A stretch of 33,671 bases of DNA from a virus: positions 1-33,671 of the IMG/VR virus record IMGVR_UViG_3300008266_000252, one strand, 5' to 3'. Made by a program: the position numbers and the translations under genes. A model generated the notes under the pieces. It was not told where the DNA came from. It saw nothing but the letters and a program-made list of their open reading frames with translations, and searched no databases. Positions 1-6,541 of the stretch are shown in pieces; position 1 is the stretch's first letter, and every line of letters begins with the position of its first letter.

Positions 1-757
1 CCACTGGGAACTTAGGATCTGGATGAAAGTGAGATATCTTGTCTACTGCATCCCGCAACTGTCCGGGGATGGCTGGCAAGGCGTTGTAGTCATACTTGGC
101 AAGCATCTTTTCAATGTCAGGCCAAGGCAGGCTCATGGGCAACACCCGGCACCAGAAGCCATCGTAGATGAAATAGGTGTTCTGATCTTTCTGCACCATG
201 TGCTTGGGATCTTGATTGATGCGCAACAACTCATCCACAGAGGCAGTGGGCAAGGAAAAAGTGTAAGGAGACACAAAAGGCACAGACACCACAACCACAT
301 TGTTGGTTGCATACATATGCGTCTTGTCCACAAGAATGGAGCAGGACCAGGGCCTACTCGCATCCTCTGAAATAAATGGTGCAATCCGTTTGAGTGCTTT
401 GATGAACCCAGGTGCTACGGGCGTTGGCTCAACTCCCTCTGGTGGCCCGCCAACCTTTGGGTAGTCAGCATTTGCCATGAGGGGCAAGACAGCTTTAAAG
501 CCAGCTCGTTTGATGGTCAGTTTGTTGTTCTTCTCTGTAATGACTGGTTCCCCATCGCAGGCGTTGACAGCACGCAGAAAGCGGGATGCAGGCACAGTTG
601 CATTGACGCCTTTCAACTTCTCACAAAAAGCATCAATAGCAGTGCACCGCCCATCATTGCCCTGGATGTGACCATCGTAGATGTGGATGTGGCTGAAGGC
701 AGGCACCAAGGTCTTGTCTGCCACCGTTCCCGCTACCAATTTGATTGTTTCTAGCAT
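1..757 (-). CDS. Sliding clamp (DNA polymerase III beta)-like protein, partial at window edge
   Basis: This gene starts with ATG at 757, one base after the stop of dpdA, and stays open to the window edge, giving 252 visible residues. The pattern fits a DnaN-type clamp. Residues 5-40 alternate hydrophobic strands around 'HIHIYDG' and 'GNDGR'. A segment of the form 'VPASRFLRAV' is followed by 'KLTIKRAGFKAVLPL' and 'YPKV', as at the end of a clamp domain. A second domain then begins with 'FIKALKRIAPFISED', followed by a short 'MYATNN' strand. If correct, it forms a ring around DNA that tethers a polymerase. Its place at the end of the modification operon suggests further replication genes below coordinate 1. 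The identification is by eye; a divergent protein of another fold is possible. Confidence 0.62.
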   Translation of the reverse strand, partial: MLETIKLVAGTVADKTLVPAFSHIHIYDGHIQGNDGRCTAIDAFCEKLKGVNATVPASRFLRAVNACDGEPVITEKNNKLTIKRAGFKAVLPLMANADYPKVGGPPEGVEPTPVAPGFIKALKRIAPFISEDASRPWSCSILVDKTHMYATNNVVVVSVPFVSPYTFSLPTASVDELLRINQDPKHMVQKDQNTYFIYDGFWCRVLPMSLPWPDIEKMLAKYDYNALPAIPGQLRDAVDKISHFHPDPKFPV

Positions 758-758
758 C

Positions 759-1697
759 TTATAACTCGAAAAGTGAATCTTGGAACATGTGATTAGGCTC
801 TGGTAAGGAGTTGTGCCAAGACACAAACTCAAGCCCCGACATCAATCGTCGTGCGTTTTGATCGGTCACAATCTGTTCGAGTGTCAGACCGTAACTTGCT
901 GCCCTGTCAATGATTGCTTGTGCTGTGCCTGGGGGCATGTTGCAGATGTGCATTCCTGCATTGTGCCTGTCTGGGCTCTGGTCAGAGGTTGCAATAGCAG
1001 TCAGTCGGCCGTTGTCGTTGAAGTTGACGCGACCCATCACAGCAGTGTAGAGCCAAGTAGCGGAATCTACTGAATACCAAGGCACTTGTTTCAACATGGT
1101 GCCACCAGTAGCAGCCAAGCCGTGGCATTTCTTCCCAGGCAACTTTCGGTGTACATAGTTCGACCAATTGACACGGGTCCATTCAGGCAAGTCGTTCCTA
1201 GGTGAGACACAGATGTAGTCAGCCATTTCTGCTACCTCAAACATCCGTTCCTCTGACTCATTCTGGTGAAACACCGGCAACACAATGTCCCCAAACTCCT
1301 CCTTCAATATTTTGAAGTTCTCATCTGACGTTTTGATCGCTTGCGCTATTTCCTCAGGCCCCGCTGTCACCCCAGGCGATCCTGGAATCACATCTAAGTT
1401 GATGAGCCACACCTGCACATGCTTGGGAATGAGGGACATGATGTTCTTGTAGATAGAAATCAAATGCTTCAAGTCAACTCGTTTACCCTTTGACCAAGCG
1501 GTGAAGGCGCCACTATCCAACATCATTTCTTGAATAGCAGCGCCATCTATCTTGCACAGGTCTGCCCAGATCTTCGCCTCCTTCACATAAGCATCGTGGC
1601 AGGAGCAGAGGCGATGGGTGAACGCCCTTGCAAGGCGCTGCTTCATCTCATCTGAGCCACCGGTGGTGCCGGAGAAGAAAAGTTTGACCTTGGACAT
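759..1697 (-). CDS. dpdA: DpdA-like 7-deazaguanine DNA transglycosylase
   Basis: This 312-residue protein resembles phage DpdA, a relative of tRNA-guanine transglycosylase that exchanges guanine in DNA for a 7-deazaguanine base. Seen in the sequence: 'LDSGAFTAW' at residues 60-68 with a candidate catalytic Asp61, 'NLDVIPG' with Asp102, 'VFHQNES' at 142-148, 'YICVSPRND' at 161-169, and 'YSVDSATWLY' with Asp211. These are the conserved blocks of the phage DpdA branch. Its immediate upstream neighbours, queF, folE, queC, queD and queE, make the base it would insert, which strongly supports the call. ATG at 1697 follows the queF stop by five bases and has a purine-rich AAGAGAG upstream. No partner such as DpdB is seen, as expected for phage DpdA. 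Target sequence specificity cannot be told. Confidence 0.85.
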   Translation of the reverse strand: MSKVKLFFSGTTGGSDEMKQRLARAFTHRLCSCHDAYVKEAKIWADLCKIDGAAIQEMMLDSGAFTAWSKGKRVDLKHLISIYKNIMSLIPKHVQVWLINLDVIPGSPGVTAGPEEIAQAIKTSDENFKILKEEFGDIVLPVFHQNESEERMFEVAEMADYICVSPRNDLPEWTRVNWSNYVHRKLPGKKCHGLAATGGTMLKQVPWYSVDSATWLYTAVMGRVNFNDNGRLTAIATSDQSPDRHNAGMHICNMPPGTAQAIIDRAASYGLTLEQIVTDQNARRLMSGLEFVSWHNSLPEPNHMFQDSLFEL

Positions 1698-1702
1698 CTC
1701 TC

Positions 1703-2404
1703 TTACTCGCCTTCGTGCCAGTATTCAAAGGTGGGCCAGAAGGGAATGCCACCTCTGGGTGTGAACTGCCCCTCTACCTTCAAATAATTTGGTTGCAACA
1801 AGTCAACCAAGGCCTGAGCAATATGTGTCACGCAGGCTTCGTGAAACTCACCTGTCTGACGAAACGAGCCCAAATACAATTTCCATGCCTTTGACTCCAC
1901 ACACCATTCGCGTGGCTGATACTCCACCACAATGGTTGCAAAATCGGGTTGCCCAGTCAAGGGGCAGAGCGATGTGAATTCAGGCGACACAATTTTGATT
2001 CGTGTTTCGGCATGTGCGACTGGGTGGGAAACTGTCAACTTCATTGGGTTGGGGAAGCGTTCAAGCAAAGATGCATCTGCACCTTCATACTTGTACCCCG
2101 TTTCCTTGCCCAGCGACTGCAGGTGGTCAGCTTTTGAAAGCTGGATTGCGCTATGTGTTGCCATAGGTTCAAAGTCCTTAAAAAGTGGAATATCAATAGG
2201 CCCAGGCACTGCCTCAAGCCCCTCTTTATGCCAAATCCACAAACAGTGCTTGCCTGCTTTGTATTTTTTGACATACCCTTTCTCACCCAGTGCCCAAAGT
2301 GACTTGGACACAAGATCTGATGACAATTGCAGTCTTGCTGCTATGTCTTGATTGGTTAGCCAGCCGTGGGGTCCATGGGATAGGAACCAACGGATGCGGT
2401 TCAT
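1703..2404 (-). CDS. queF: NADPH-dependent preQ0 reductase (QueF) with N-terminal winged-helix domain
   Basis: QueF reduces 7-cyano-7-deazaguanine (preQ0) to preQ1 with NADPH. The catalytic pair is visible as Cys147 and Asp154 in 'LCPLTGQPDFA'. The QueF signature 'ESKAWKLY' spans 170-177, 'FHE' lies at 187-189 and 'FTPRGGI' at 214-220, as in the short Bacillus-type enzyme. The retained signature argues for a reductase and against the amidinotransferase QueF-L. Residues 1-60 are extra and look like a winged helix ('LTNQDIAARLQLSSDLVSKSL', then a basic wing), an unusual fusion. ATG at 2404 overlaps the folE stop as ATGA. A second ATG at 2164 has AAGGA ten bases upstream and begins where an ordinary QueF would, so a 153-residue form may also be made. 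An upstream in-frame start at 2533 lies wholly within folE and is rejected. Confidence 0.92.
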   Translation of the reverse strand: MNRIRWFLSHGPHGWLTNQDIAARLQLSSDLVSKSLWALGEKGYVKKYKAGKHCLWIWHKEGLEAVPGPIDIPLFKDFEPMATHSAIQLSKADHLQSLGKETGYKYEGADASLLERFPNPMKLTVSHPVAHAETRIKIVSPEFTSLCPLTGQPDFATIVVEYQPREWCVESKAWKLYLGSFRQTGEFHEACVTHIAQALVDLLQPNYLKVEGQFTPRGGIPFWPTFEYWHEGE

Positions 2405-2958
2405 CGACGAACCAGGTCTAACAGTTCTTCTTTGGCGGATCTGTCCCATTCGAAGAGCCCTTTCATTGCTGAGGTTACAGTGGAGGCACCTTGTCGTTGG
2501 ATGCCACGAGATTCCATGCACATGTGGCGGCACTCAATAATGACCCCAACCGCTTTGGGTTGGAGTGCATCTTGAATGGCATTTGCCACCTGACTGGTAA
2601 GGCGCTCTTGCACCTGTAGGCGTCTAGCAAACACATCCACTACACGCGATAGTTTGGAGAGACCTACAATCTTTCCATCTGGGATGTAAGCAACATGAGC
2701 CACACCAAAGAAAGGCGCTAGGTGGTGCTCACAATGACTGTAGATGGGAATATCCTTCACCAAAATAATCTGGTTATAGTCCTCCGCCCCATCCTCAAAC
2801 GTCTTGAGTATCTCCGCTGGGTCCTCCTTGTACCCGCCCGCCCAATGCTGCCACGCTTTAGCAACACGGATAGGTGTCTCAATCAAACCGCCCCTGTTCG
2901 GGTCTTCCCCAATGACCACTTTTAACAGGTCAGCAACAACAGTTAACTTATCAGGCAT
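2401..2958 (-). CDS. folE: GTP cyclohydrolase I
   Basis: This 185-residue enzyme opens GTP to 7,8-dihydroneopterin triphosphate, the first step to 7-deazaguanines (and to folate in the host). Zinc ligands are visible as Cys76 and His79 in '[12 protein letters not shown]' and Cys147 in '[11 protein letters not shown]'. The substrate-binding segment '[25 protein letters not shown]' is intact. The length fits short FolE proteins without the longer N-terminal helix of the E. coli enzyme. ATG at 2958 lies inside the last codons of queC (8-base overlap) and has AAGGAG seven bases upstream. The stop overlaps the queF start. The location inside the que cluster shows that its product feeds QueD and not folate. 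Confidence 0.96.
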   Translation of the reverse strand: MPDKLTVVADLLKVVIGEDPNRGGLIETPIRVAKAWQHWAGGYKEDPAEILKTFEDGAEDYNQIILVKDIPIYSHCEHHLAPFFGVAHVAYIPDGKIVGLSKLSRVVDVFARRLQVQERLTSQVANAIQDALQPKAVGVIIECRHMCMESRGIQRQGASTVTSAMKGLFEWDRSAKEELLDLVRR

Positions 2959-3745
2959 GCCGCATCTCCTTAATTTCGTAGATCAACTGACTGTAAAAGT
3001 CTTCGTTCTGCAAATAGTTGTCGGTGCCTGGCAACTGCATCAACCCATCCATCCATGCGCGGATGACCAAGGGGTCTGGCAACTCCGCCTCCTCAAACCC
3101 CTTTGCCCGCAACACATTGGCATGGTTCATGTCCGTTGGTGGGTACTTGCCGTCATAAGATGTGTGGGTGTAAGCAAGAGCGGCGTAGCCTCCTGCCTCT
3201 CTCATCATCCTGATGCTGTCCGCTTTTGTGCTGTCAATCAACGGGGCGATAAGGTGCAGGTGAGCAATGCCCAGCGACTCGTTAGCCATTTGCTCGTACG
3301 AAAGTCTAAAATCGTCAGTGCAATCGGGGTAGTTCGCGTTGTCAGCTTGGCATATGCCAGTAACAAGGGTGAAGCAATCAGCAACAATGGCACGATTGGC
3401 AGCAACGGTAAAGAAGAGTGTATTTCGCATCGGTACGAAGGTGAGTTCCACCCGGTTGCCAATAATTTTGTCCATAGTTTCGTAGTCATCATATTGCTCC
3501 AAAAGTTGAGAAGAATCGGTCAGTGGTGAACGCCCTTTGAGGATGGGACCGAGTTCCACTACCTCATGGGATGCACAGCCAGCGATTCGGGCAACCTTGC
3601 GTGCTGCCTCTATCTCCAAACTGTGGCGTTGGTTGTAGTCAAAGGTGACAGCATGCACTTCCTTGTAGTTTTGCTTTGCAAGGAATAAGCAGGTTGTCGA
3701 ATCTTGTCCGCCAGACAAGATGACCATCGCTTTTTGTTTCAACAT
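2951..3745 (-). CDS. queC: 7-cyano-7-deazaguanine (preQ0) synthase, form lacking zinc cysteines
   Basis: QueC converts 7-carboxy-7-deazaguanine to preQ0 with ATP and ammonia. The ATP pyrophosphatase P-loop 'SGGQDS' is at residues 11-16, followed by '[11 protein letters not shown]' at 34-44 and 'FVPMRNTLF' at 103-111, all typical of QueC. The odd part is residues 193-213. In the usual enzyme four cysteines (one in SCY, three in CxxCxxC) bind zinc. Here the aligned positions are Ser196, Thr204, Asn207 and Asn210 with spacing kept, followed by the expected 'LRAKGFEEA' and 'DP'. I checked this on the DNA and it is not a frameshift. ATG at 3745 has AAAGGA upstream. It may belong to a zinc-free QueC branch; activity should be tested. 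Confidence 0.92.
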   Translation of the reverse strand: MLKQKAMVILSGGQDSTTCLFLAKQNYKEVHAVTFDYNQRHSLEIEAARKVARIAGCASHEVVELGPILKGRSPLTDSSQLLEQYDDYETMDKIIGNRVELTFVPMRNTLFFTVAANRAIVADCFTLVTGICQADNANYPDCTDDFRLSYEQMANESLGIAHLHLIAPLIDSTKADSIRMMREAGGYAALAYTHTSYDGKYPPTDMNHANVLRAKGFEEAELPDPLVIRAWMDGLMQLPGTDNYLQNEDFYSQLIYEIKEMRHA

Positions 3746-3749
3746 ATCT

Positions 3750-4205
3750 TCAGTTTCCTTTTCCTAAGTAAATTGCTGAATTCGCACCGTGTTCTCTCAC
3801 CTCTGCACTCACCACTCGGCAACGTGGCTCATACCCCGCCTCTCTCAACCACTCATAGGCCAAGCCGTAGGCAAACTCTGCAAACTTCTCACACCCAATC
3901 TCATCCATGACGATGATATCTGCAATGCCCCTTTTCTGAGCCTCCACATACCAATCCATATTGGGGTCATCTTTGGCAACCAGTGTCCGGTGGTCAAAGT
4001 AGTGCTCAAGCTTGGCACGCAACTTTTTCAAGCTACCAAAGTCAACCACCCAATGGTTCTCATCTAGCTCTGTTGCCTCAAACTCAAACTTAATGGACAA
4101 GGCGTAGCCATGCAGTTTGTTGCAATGGCTTTTCGCCCGCCATTGACGGAAACAAGCGCTGAGGCCAATCTCATGCCCGTAGGTCTTTGTGGATCTGAAA
4201 GTCAT
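3750..4205 (-). CDS. queD: 6-carboxy-tetrahydropterin synthase-like protein (QueD), divergent
   Basis: QueD turns dihydroneopterin triphosphate into 6-carboxy-5,6,7,8-tetrahydropterin. This 151-residue protein has the catalytic Cys28 and a zinc-type His32 in 'SHCNKLHGY', 'VVDFGSLK' at 53-60, 'FDHRTL' at 70-75 and '[13 protein letters not shown]' near the end with Glu138. It departs from the usual pattern. The first zinc histidine (the FxAAH motif) is replaced by 'GLSACFRQW', and the second histidine of HGH is Tyr34. I believe a phage and environmental branch with this FRQWRA pattern exists, but I cannot search. The start at 4205 gives an ATGA overlap with the queE stop; the longer reading from 4262 is less likely. 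Some members of this superfamily perform other pterin reactions, but the gene context favours QueD. Confidence 0.88.
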   Translation of the reverse strand: MTFRSTKTYGHEIGLSACFRQWRAKSHCNKLHGYALSIKFEFEATELDENHWVVDFGSLKKLRAKLEHYFDHRTLVAKDDPNMDWYVEAQKRGIADIIVMDEIGCEKFAEFAYGLAYEWLREAGYEPRCRVVSAEVREHGANSAIYLGKGN

Positions 4206-4906
4206 GGTAGTCCAATCATTTTGTGAAGTTGTAAAGTTAGGCGGTGCCCATGGGTCATGCAAAGGGCAGCCGCGTATTCAGTGTTCTCTTTCGTCTTATC
4301 CCAATCAACAGTTTTGTCTTCATGGTACTCCATCATCGGTTGCAACCACACAGTGCCTTTGCGTGCTCTGTAAAGCATCAACTCTTTGTGATCTTGTGTA
4401 GACATGTTGGGCAACCCATCTGCCTCACTGCATTCGCCTTTTCGCACAATGTACTTCCAATCAAAGCAGTAACGAACAAAGCCAGAATGGACAGTGCCCG
4501 TTTTTGGAGAACAGACAATGCTCACAAGTTTTGCCTCCACCAAGTCCTCCATCCCATCTTGCCACAAAGTGCCCGCTGTCTCAATCTGAATCTTCACATT
4601 GTTTGCCGCTATCAACACATTGCAAAGGTCGAGAAGGTTTTGACGGAAGGGCTCACCACCTGTGATGACCACGAGATCGCACTTGTAAGCGGCGCACGCC
4701 TCGGCAATTTCCTGCGCTGTCATGTAGGTAGTGGAACTCTCAAAATCGGTATCACAGAAGTGGCACCGGAGGTTGCAACCACCCAGTCGGACAAACACCG
4801 CTGGCATTCCCGCCAATGGTCCCTCTCCCTGAATGGTGTAGAAGATTTCTTGCACCCAGAAGGTGTCTTTAATCTCCCTTTTCATAATCTTATTCTTCCC
4901 GAACAT
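4202..4906 (-). CDS. queE: 7-carboxy-7-deazaguanine synthase, radical SAM enzyme
   Basis: QueE rearranges 6-carboxy-tetrahydropterin into 7-carboxy-7-deazaguanine (CDG) using S-adenosylmethionine and a 4Fe-4S cluster. The cluster ligands are Cys44, Cys48 and Cys51 in 'CNLRCHFC' (CX3CX2C). 'IQGEGPLAGMPAVFVRLGGCN' precedes it, the typical QueE substrate region, and the SAM-binding 'TGGEP' lies at 82-86. The length of 234 residues is normal. ATG at 4906 has AAAGGA upstream and overlaps the end of the small winged-helix gene by 17 bases; a second ATG at 4885 is also possible. The stop overlaps the queD start. This is the first que gene of the operon in transcription order. Confidence 0.95.
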   Translation of the reverse strand: MFGKNKIMKREIKDTFWVQEIFYTIQGEGPLAGMPAVFVRLGGCNLRCHFCDTDFESSTTYMTAQEIAEACAAYKCDLVVITGGEPFRQNLLDLCNVLIAANNVKIQIETAGTLWQDGMEDLVEAKLVSIVCSPKTGTVHSGFVRYCFDWKYIVRKGECSEADGLPNMSTQDHKELMLYRARKGTVWLQPMMEYHEDKTVDWDKTKENTEYAAALCMTHGHRLTLQLHKMIGLP

Positions 4907-5102
4907 GGATGAATCCTTTTCTTAATAAAACTGAGAGGTGCCGGTTGATGTCTTTCTCCTCCATTCCAAATCCAACCCGCGCATATCTTACCAAATCTTT
5001 CTGGTCAATGCCAGCAGCTCCTGCCGCCTGTACCTTGTCCAACACTATCCTTGAATCACCGTTGCCAGCACGGATAGGTGGACGGGAGAGATAATACCTC
5101 AT
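4890..5102 (-). CDS. Small winged-helix DNA-binding protein
   Basis: This 70-residue protein has a helix-turn-helix pattern: a helix 'IVLDKVQAAGAAG', then 'IDQKDLVRYA', then 'MEEKDINRHLSVLLRKGFIHV', where the last part resembles a recognition helix plus wing strand. It is about the size of a single winged-helix domain. ATG at 5102 has AAAGGG eight bases upstream; GTG at 5105 is also possible. It sits between the DUF932 gene and queE and overlaps queE. It could regulate the que operon or the phage switch, but nothing in the sequence shows its target. A second winged-helix domain occurs at the N-terminus of QueF in the same operon. Confidence 0.7.
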   Translation of the reverse strand: MRYYLSRPPIRAGNGDSRIVLDKVQAAGAAGIDQKDLVRYARVGFGMEEKDINRHLSVLLRKGFIHVREE

Positions 5103-5118
5103 CACCCCCGCCCTTTCC

Positions 5119-6096
5119 TTACGCTGCTACCAATTGGTTGGCAAGGTTGACTGCCAACTCCTTAGTTGTCTGACCGTCACCAAACCATGCACGGTCGATG
5201 CGAACATCATCAGTGCGACCACGGTGGTGATCTACATGCTCAGTCACAGCATTGATGAGGCCCCAAACTGTCTTGCGTGCTGCCTCCAAATCTGAACCCA
5301 TGCCGCGACCTTGATACAAGTCAAACAGTGCGTCAACTGTCTTGGGGCTAACTACCTCATCACCTTTCTCATTGGTGTAGGTGGAAACTGCGCTGAAGAA
5401 ATTGTGCGCCTGGTCATTGTCAACTTTTGTCTTGCTCCACACATCCACTGACTTGATGAATGAATCCCATGAGGTAGCAGCCAGACCCAACTGCGCCTTG
5501 ACCTTGGTCTCGTTGAAGTTGCTTCTGTGGTTGATGCGGACAATGCGTTGGCCTTTGTTTGCACCGGTACCCTCAACTGCGAAAGTCAATGTGTTGTTGC
5601 ACACCACACGGATGCTTGTGAACATAGCGACAGTTGACATTGAACCGTCACAGGCTGTGCCCAACAACAAGTAGCCCTTGATTGTGTCGTCCAACACCTT
5701 TGCCTCTTGACCCATATTGGCAAGTGCCCAGTATTTGCGACCATCGCGCAGGACACCAGCAGTCTCCATTTGAAAACCAGCGCTCTCAGTCAAGTCGCGA
5801 TAAAACTCCAACACCTCACCTGGTTGCACAACTTTGTAGTTGCGTGAAACCACACCAAGTGCTTTCTGGTTGTCAGAGCGGACCAGCACCTTGCGGTCAG
5901 GCACTGTCAAGATGTTGCCATCATTTGTTTCGAAGAGCACATCTTTGCTCTCCAAGCTGAAGTTCATGCCAGCAGCATACTTCCATTCGTCAATTGTCTT
6001 GCCAGCTTCCATTTTCTGACCCAGGCCATGCCAAGGTGTTTCGCCTACATAGGCCATTGCTGCTTTGCCAGTGGTGAAGTCGATTTCGTGTGCCAT
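5119..6096 (-). CDS. DUF932 phage/plasmid-like protein
   Basis: This 325-residue protein matches the DUF932 (TIGR03299-like) family of phages and plasmids. The N-terminus 'TPWHGLGQKM' is the family hallmark, followed by 'GVVSRNYKVVQPGEVLEFY' near residues 81-99 and 'TSIRVVCNNTL' near 160-170. The molecular function is unknown; family members are common in early regions of phages and in mobile elements. ATG at 6096 has AAGGAAA at good spacing. It is the second gene after the promoter at 6474-6501 and lies upstream of the que genes, so it is expressed with them. I cannot say whether it takes part in DNA modification. Confidence 0.85.
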   Translation of the reverse strand: MAHEIDFTTGKAAMAYVGETPWHGLGQKMEAGKTIDEWKYAAGMNFSLESKDVLFETNDGNILTVPDRKVLVRSDNQKALGVVSRNYKVVQPGEVLEFYRDLTESAGFQMETAGVLRDGRKYWALANMGQEAKVLDDTIKGYLLLGTACDGSMSTVAMFTSIRVVCNNTLTFAVEGTGANKGQRIVRINHRSNFNETKVKAQLGLAATSWDSFIKSVDVWSKTKVDNDQAHNFFSAVSTYTNEKGDEVVSPKTVDALFDLYQGRGMGSDLEAARKTVWGLINAVTEHVDHHRGRTDDVRIDRAWFGDGQTTKELAVNLANQLVAA

Positions 6097-6114
6097 GATG
6101 ATTTTCCTTAAAGA

Positions 6115-6426
6115 TTAGTAAACAATTTGAACATTTGCGCGAGGGGTAGTTTCTGCAGACATAATGTCTTTAGTCACTGTGGTGTACTTGGTGACAAGTT
6201 CTTCTGGAGCGTTGAGCTCTTTGGCAACCTTTGCCCATGCAACAGATTTGCGCTCCGCTGTGTGCTTAACAGTAGTAGTGAACAGGTCACCCACATATGT
6301 ACCTGCACCCAACAACTTGATCTGGTTTTTCAAATCTTCTTGCTGTTCGCGTAATTGCTCAATTTGGTCCTCAATGAGGCCCAGGCGATCTACTAATTCC
6401 AAAGTGTTGCTTACTGCGTGTGACAT
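6115..6426 (-). CDS. Small conserved phage protein with N-terminal coiled coil
   Basis: I do not recognise a named family. Starting at ATG 6426 the protein has 103 residues. Residues 9-40 ('LELVDRLGLIEDQIEQLREQQ...') form a likely coiled coil, followed by 'GTYVGDLFTTTVKHTAERK' and a short alpha-helical stretch. The start at 6426 has AAAGGA seven bases upstream; an in-frame ATG at 6453 has no such site and is rejected. It is the first gene after the promoter at 6474-6501. Its layout (coiled coil, then a G-Y-G-D-type strand) loosely recalls small accessory proteins next to phage recombination and SSB genes, which is a weak hint only. Confidence 0.78.
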   Translation of the reverse strand: MSHAVSNTLELVDRLGLIEDQIEQLREQQEDLKNQIKLLGAGTYVGDLFTTTVKHTAERKSVAWAKVAKELNAPEELVTKYTTVTKDIMSAETTPRANVQIVY

Positions 6427-6473
6427 CTTTCTATCCTTTCTGGTTTCTGACATTTACTTTGTCATTGCTGTCC

Positions 6474-6501
6474 ATTGTATGGCAAAAAAGGTATACATCA
6501 A
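6474..6501 (-). promoter_or_regulatory. Sigma70-like promoter of the que operon
   Basis: Read on the minus strand, TTGATG (-35) is followed after 16 bases by TACAAT (-10). It lies in the 115-base gap between the UvrD-like helicase stop and the start of the coiled-coil gene at 6426. The gap is very AT-rich and also holds the palindrome AACAATTGTT just upstream, a possible operator. It would drive the coiled-coil, DUF932, winged-helix, que and dpdA genes. Each hexamer departs from consensus at one or two bases, so this is a prediction. Confidence 0.5.
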
Positions 6502-6541
6502 TAACTTTTTTGATTATTTTCAACAATTGTTTTTATCGTCT

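Noticed and set aside
23-384. Open frames on the plus strand and an alternative minus frame in the first 400 bases
   Set aside because: They are shadows of the clamp-like gene, which is open in one minus frame from 757 to the edge and has recognisable clamp-like segments.
1703-2164. QueF-like amidinotransferase (QueF-L) making archaeosine-type DNA
   Set aside because: The NADPH signature ESKAWKLY and the FHE motif are intact, as in reductases; no gat-queC fusion is present either.
2405-2533. Longer N-terminus for QueF (43 more residues)
   Set aside because: It lies entirely inside folE in another frame, whereas ATG 2404 gives a clean ATGA overlap.
4244-4912. A 222-codon plus-strand frame opposite queE
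   Set aside because: queE carries an intact radical SAM motif on the other strand; the plus frame has no recognisable features.
6454-6541. Terminator after the UvrD-like helicase gene
   Set aside because: AACAATTGTT is a short palindrome without a following T-run; the region fits a promoter or operator better.
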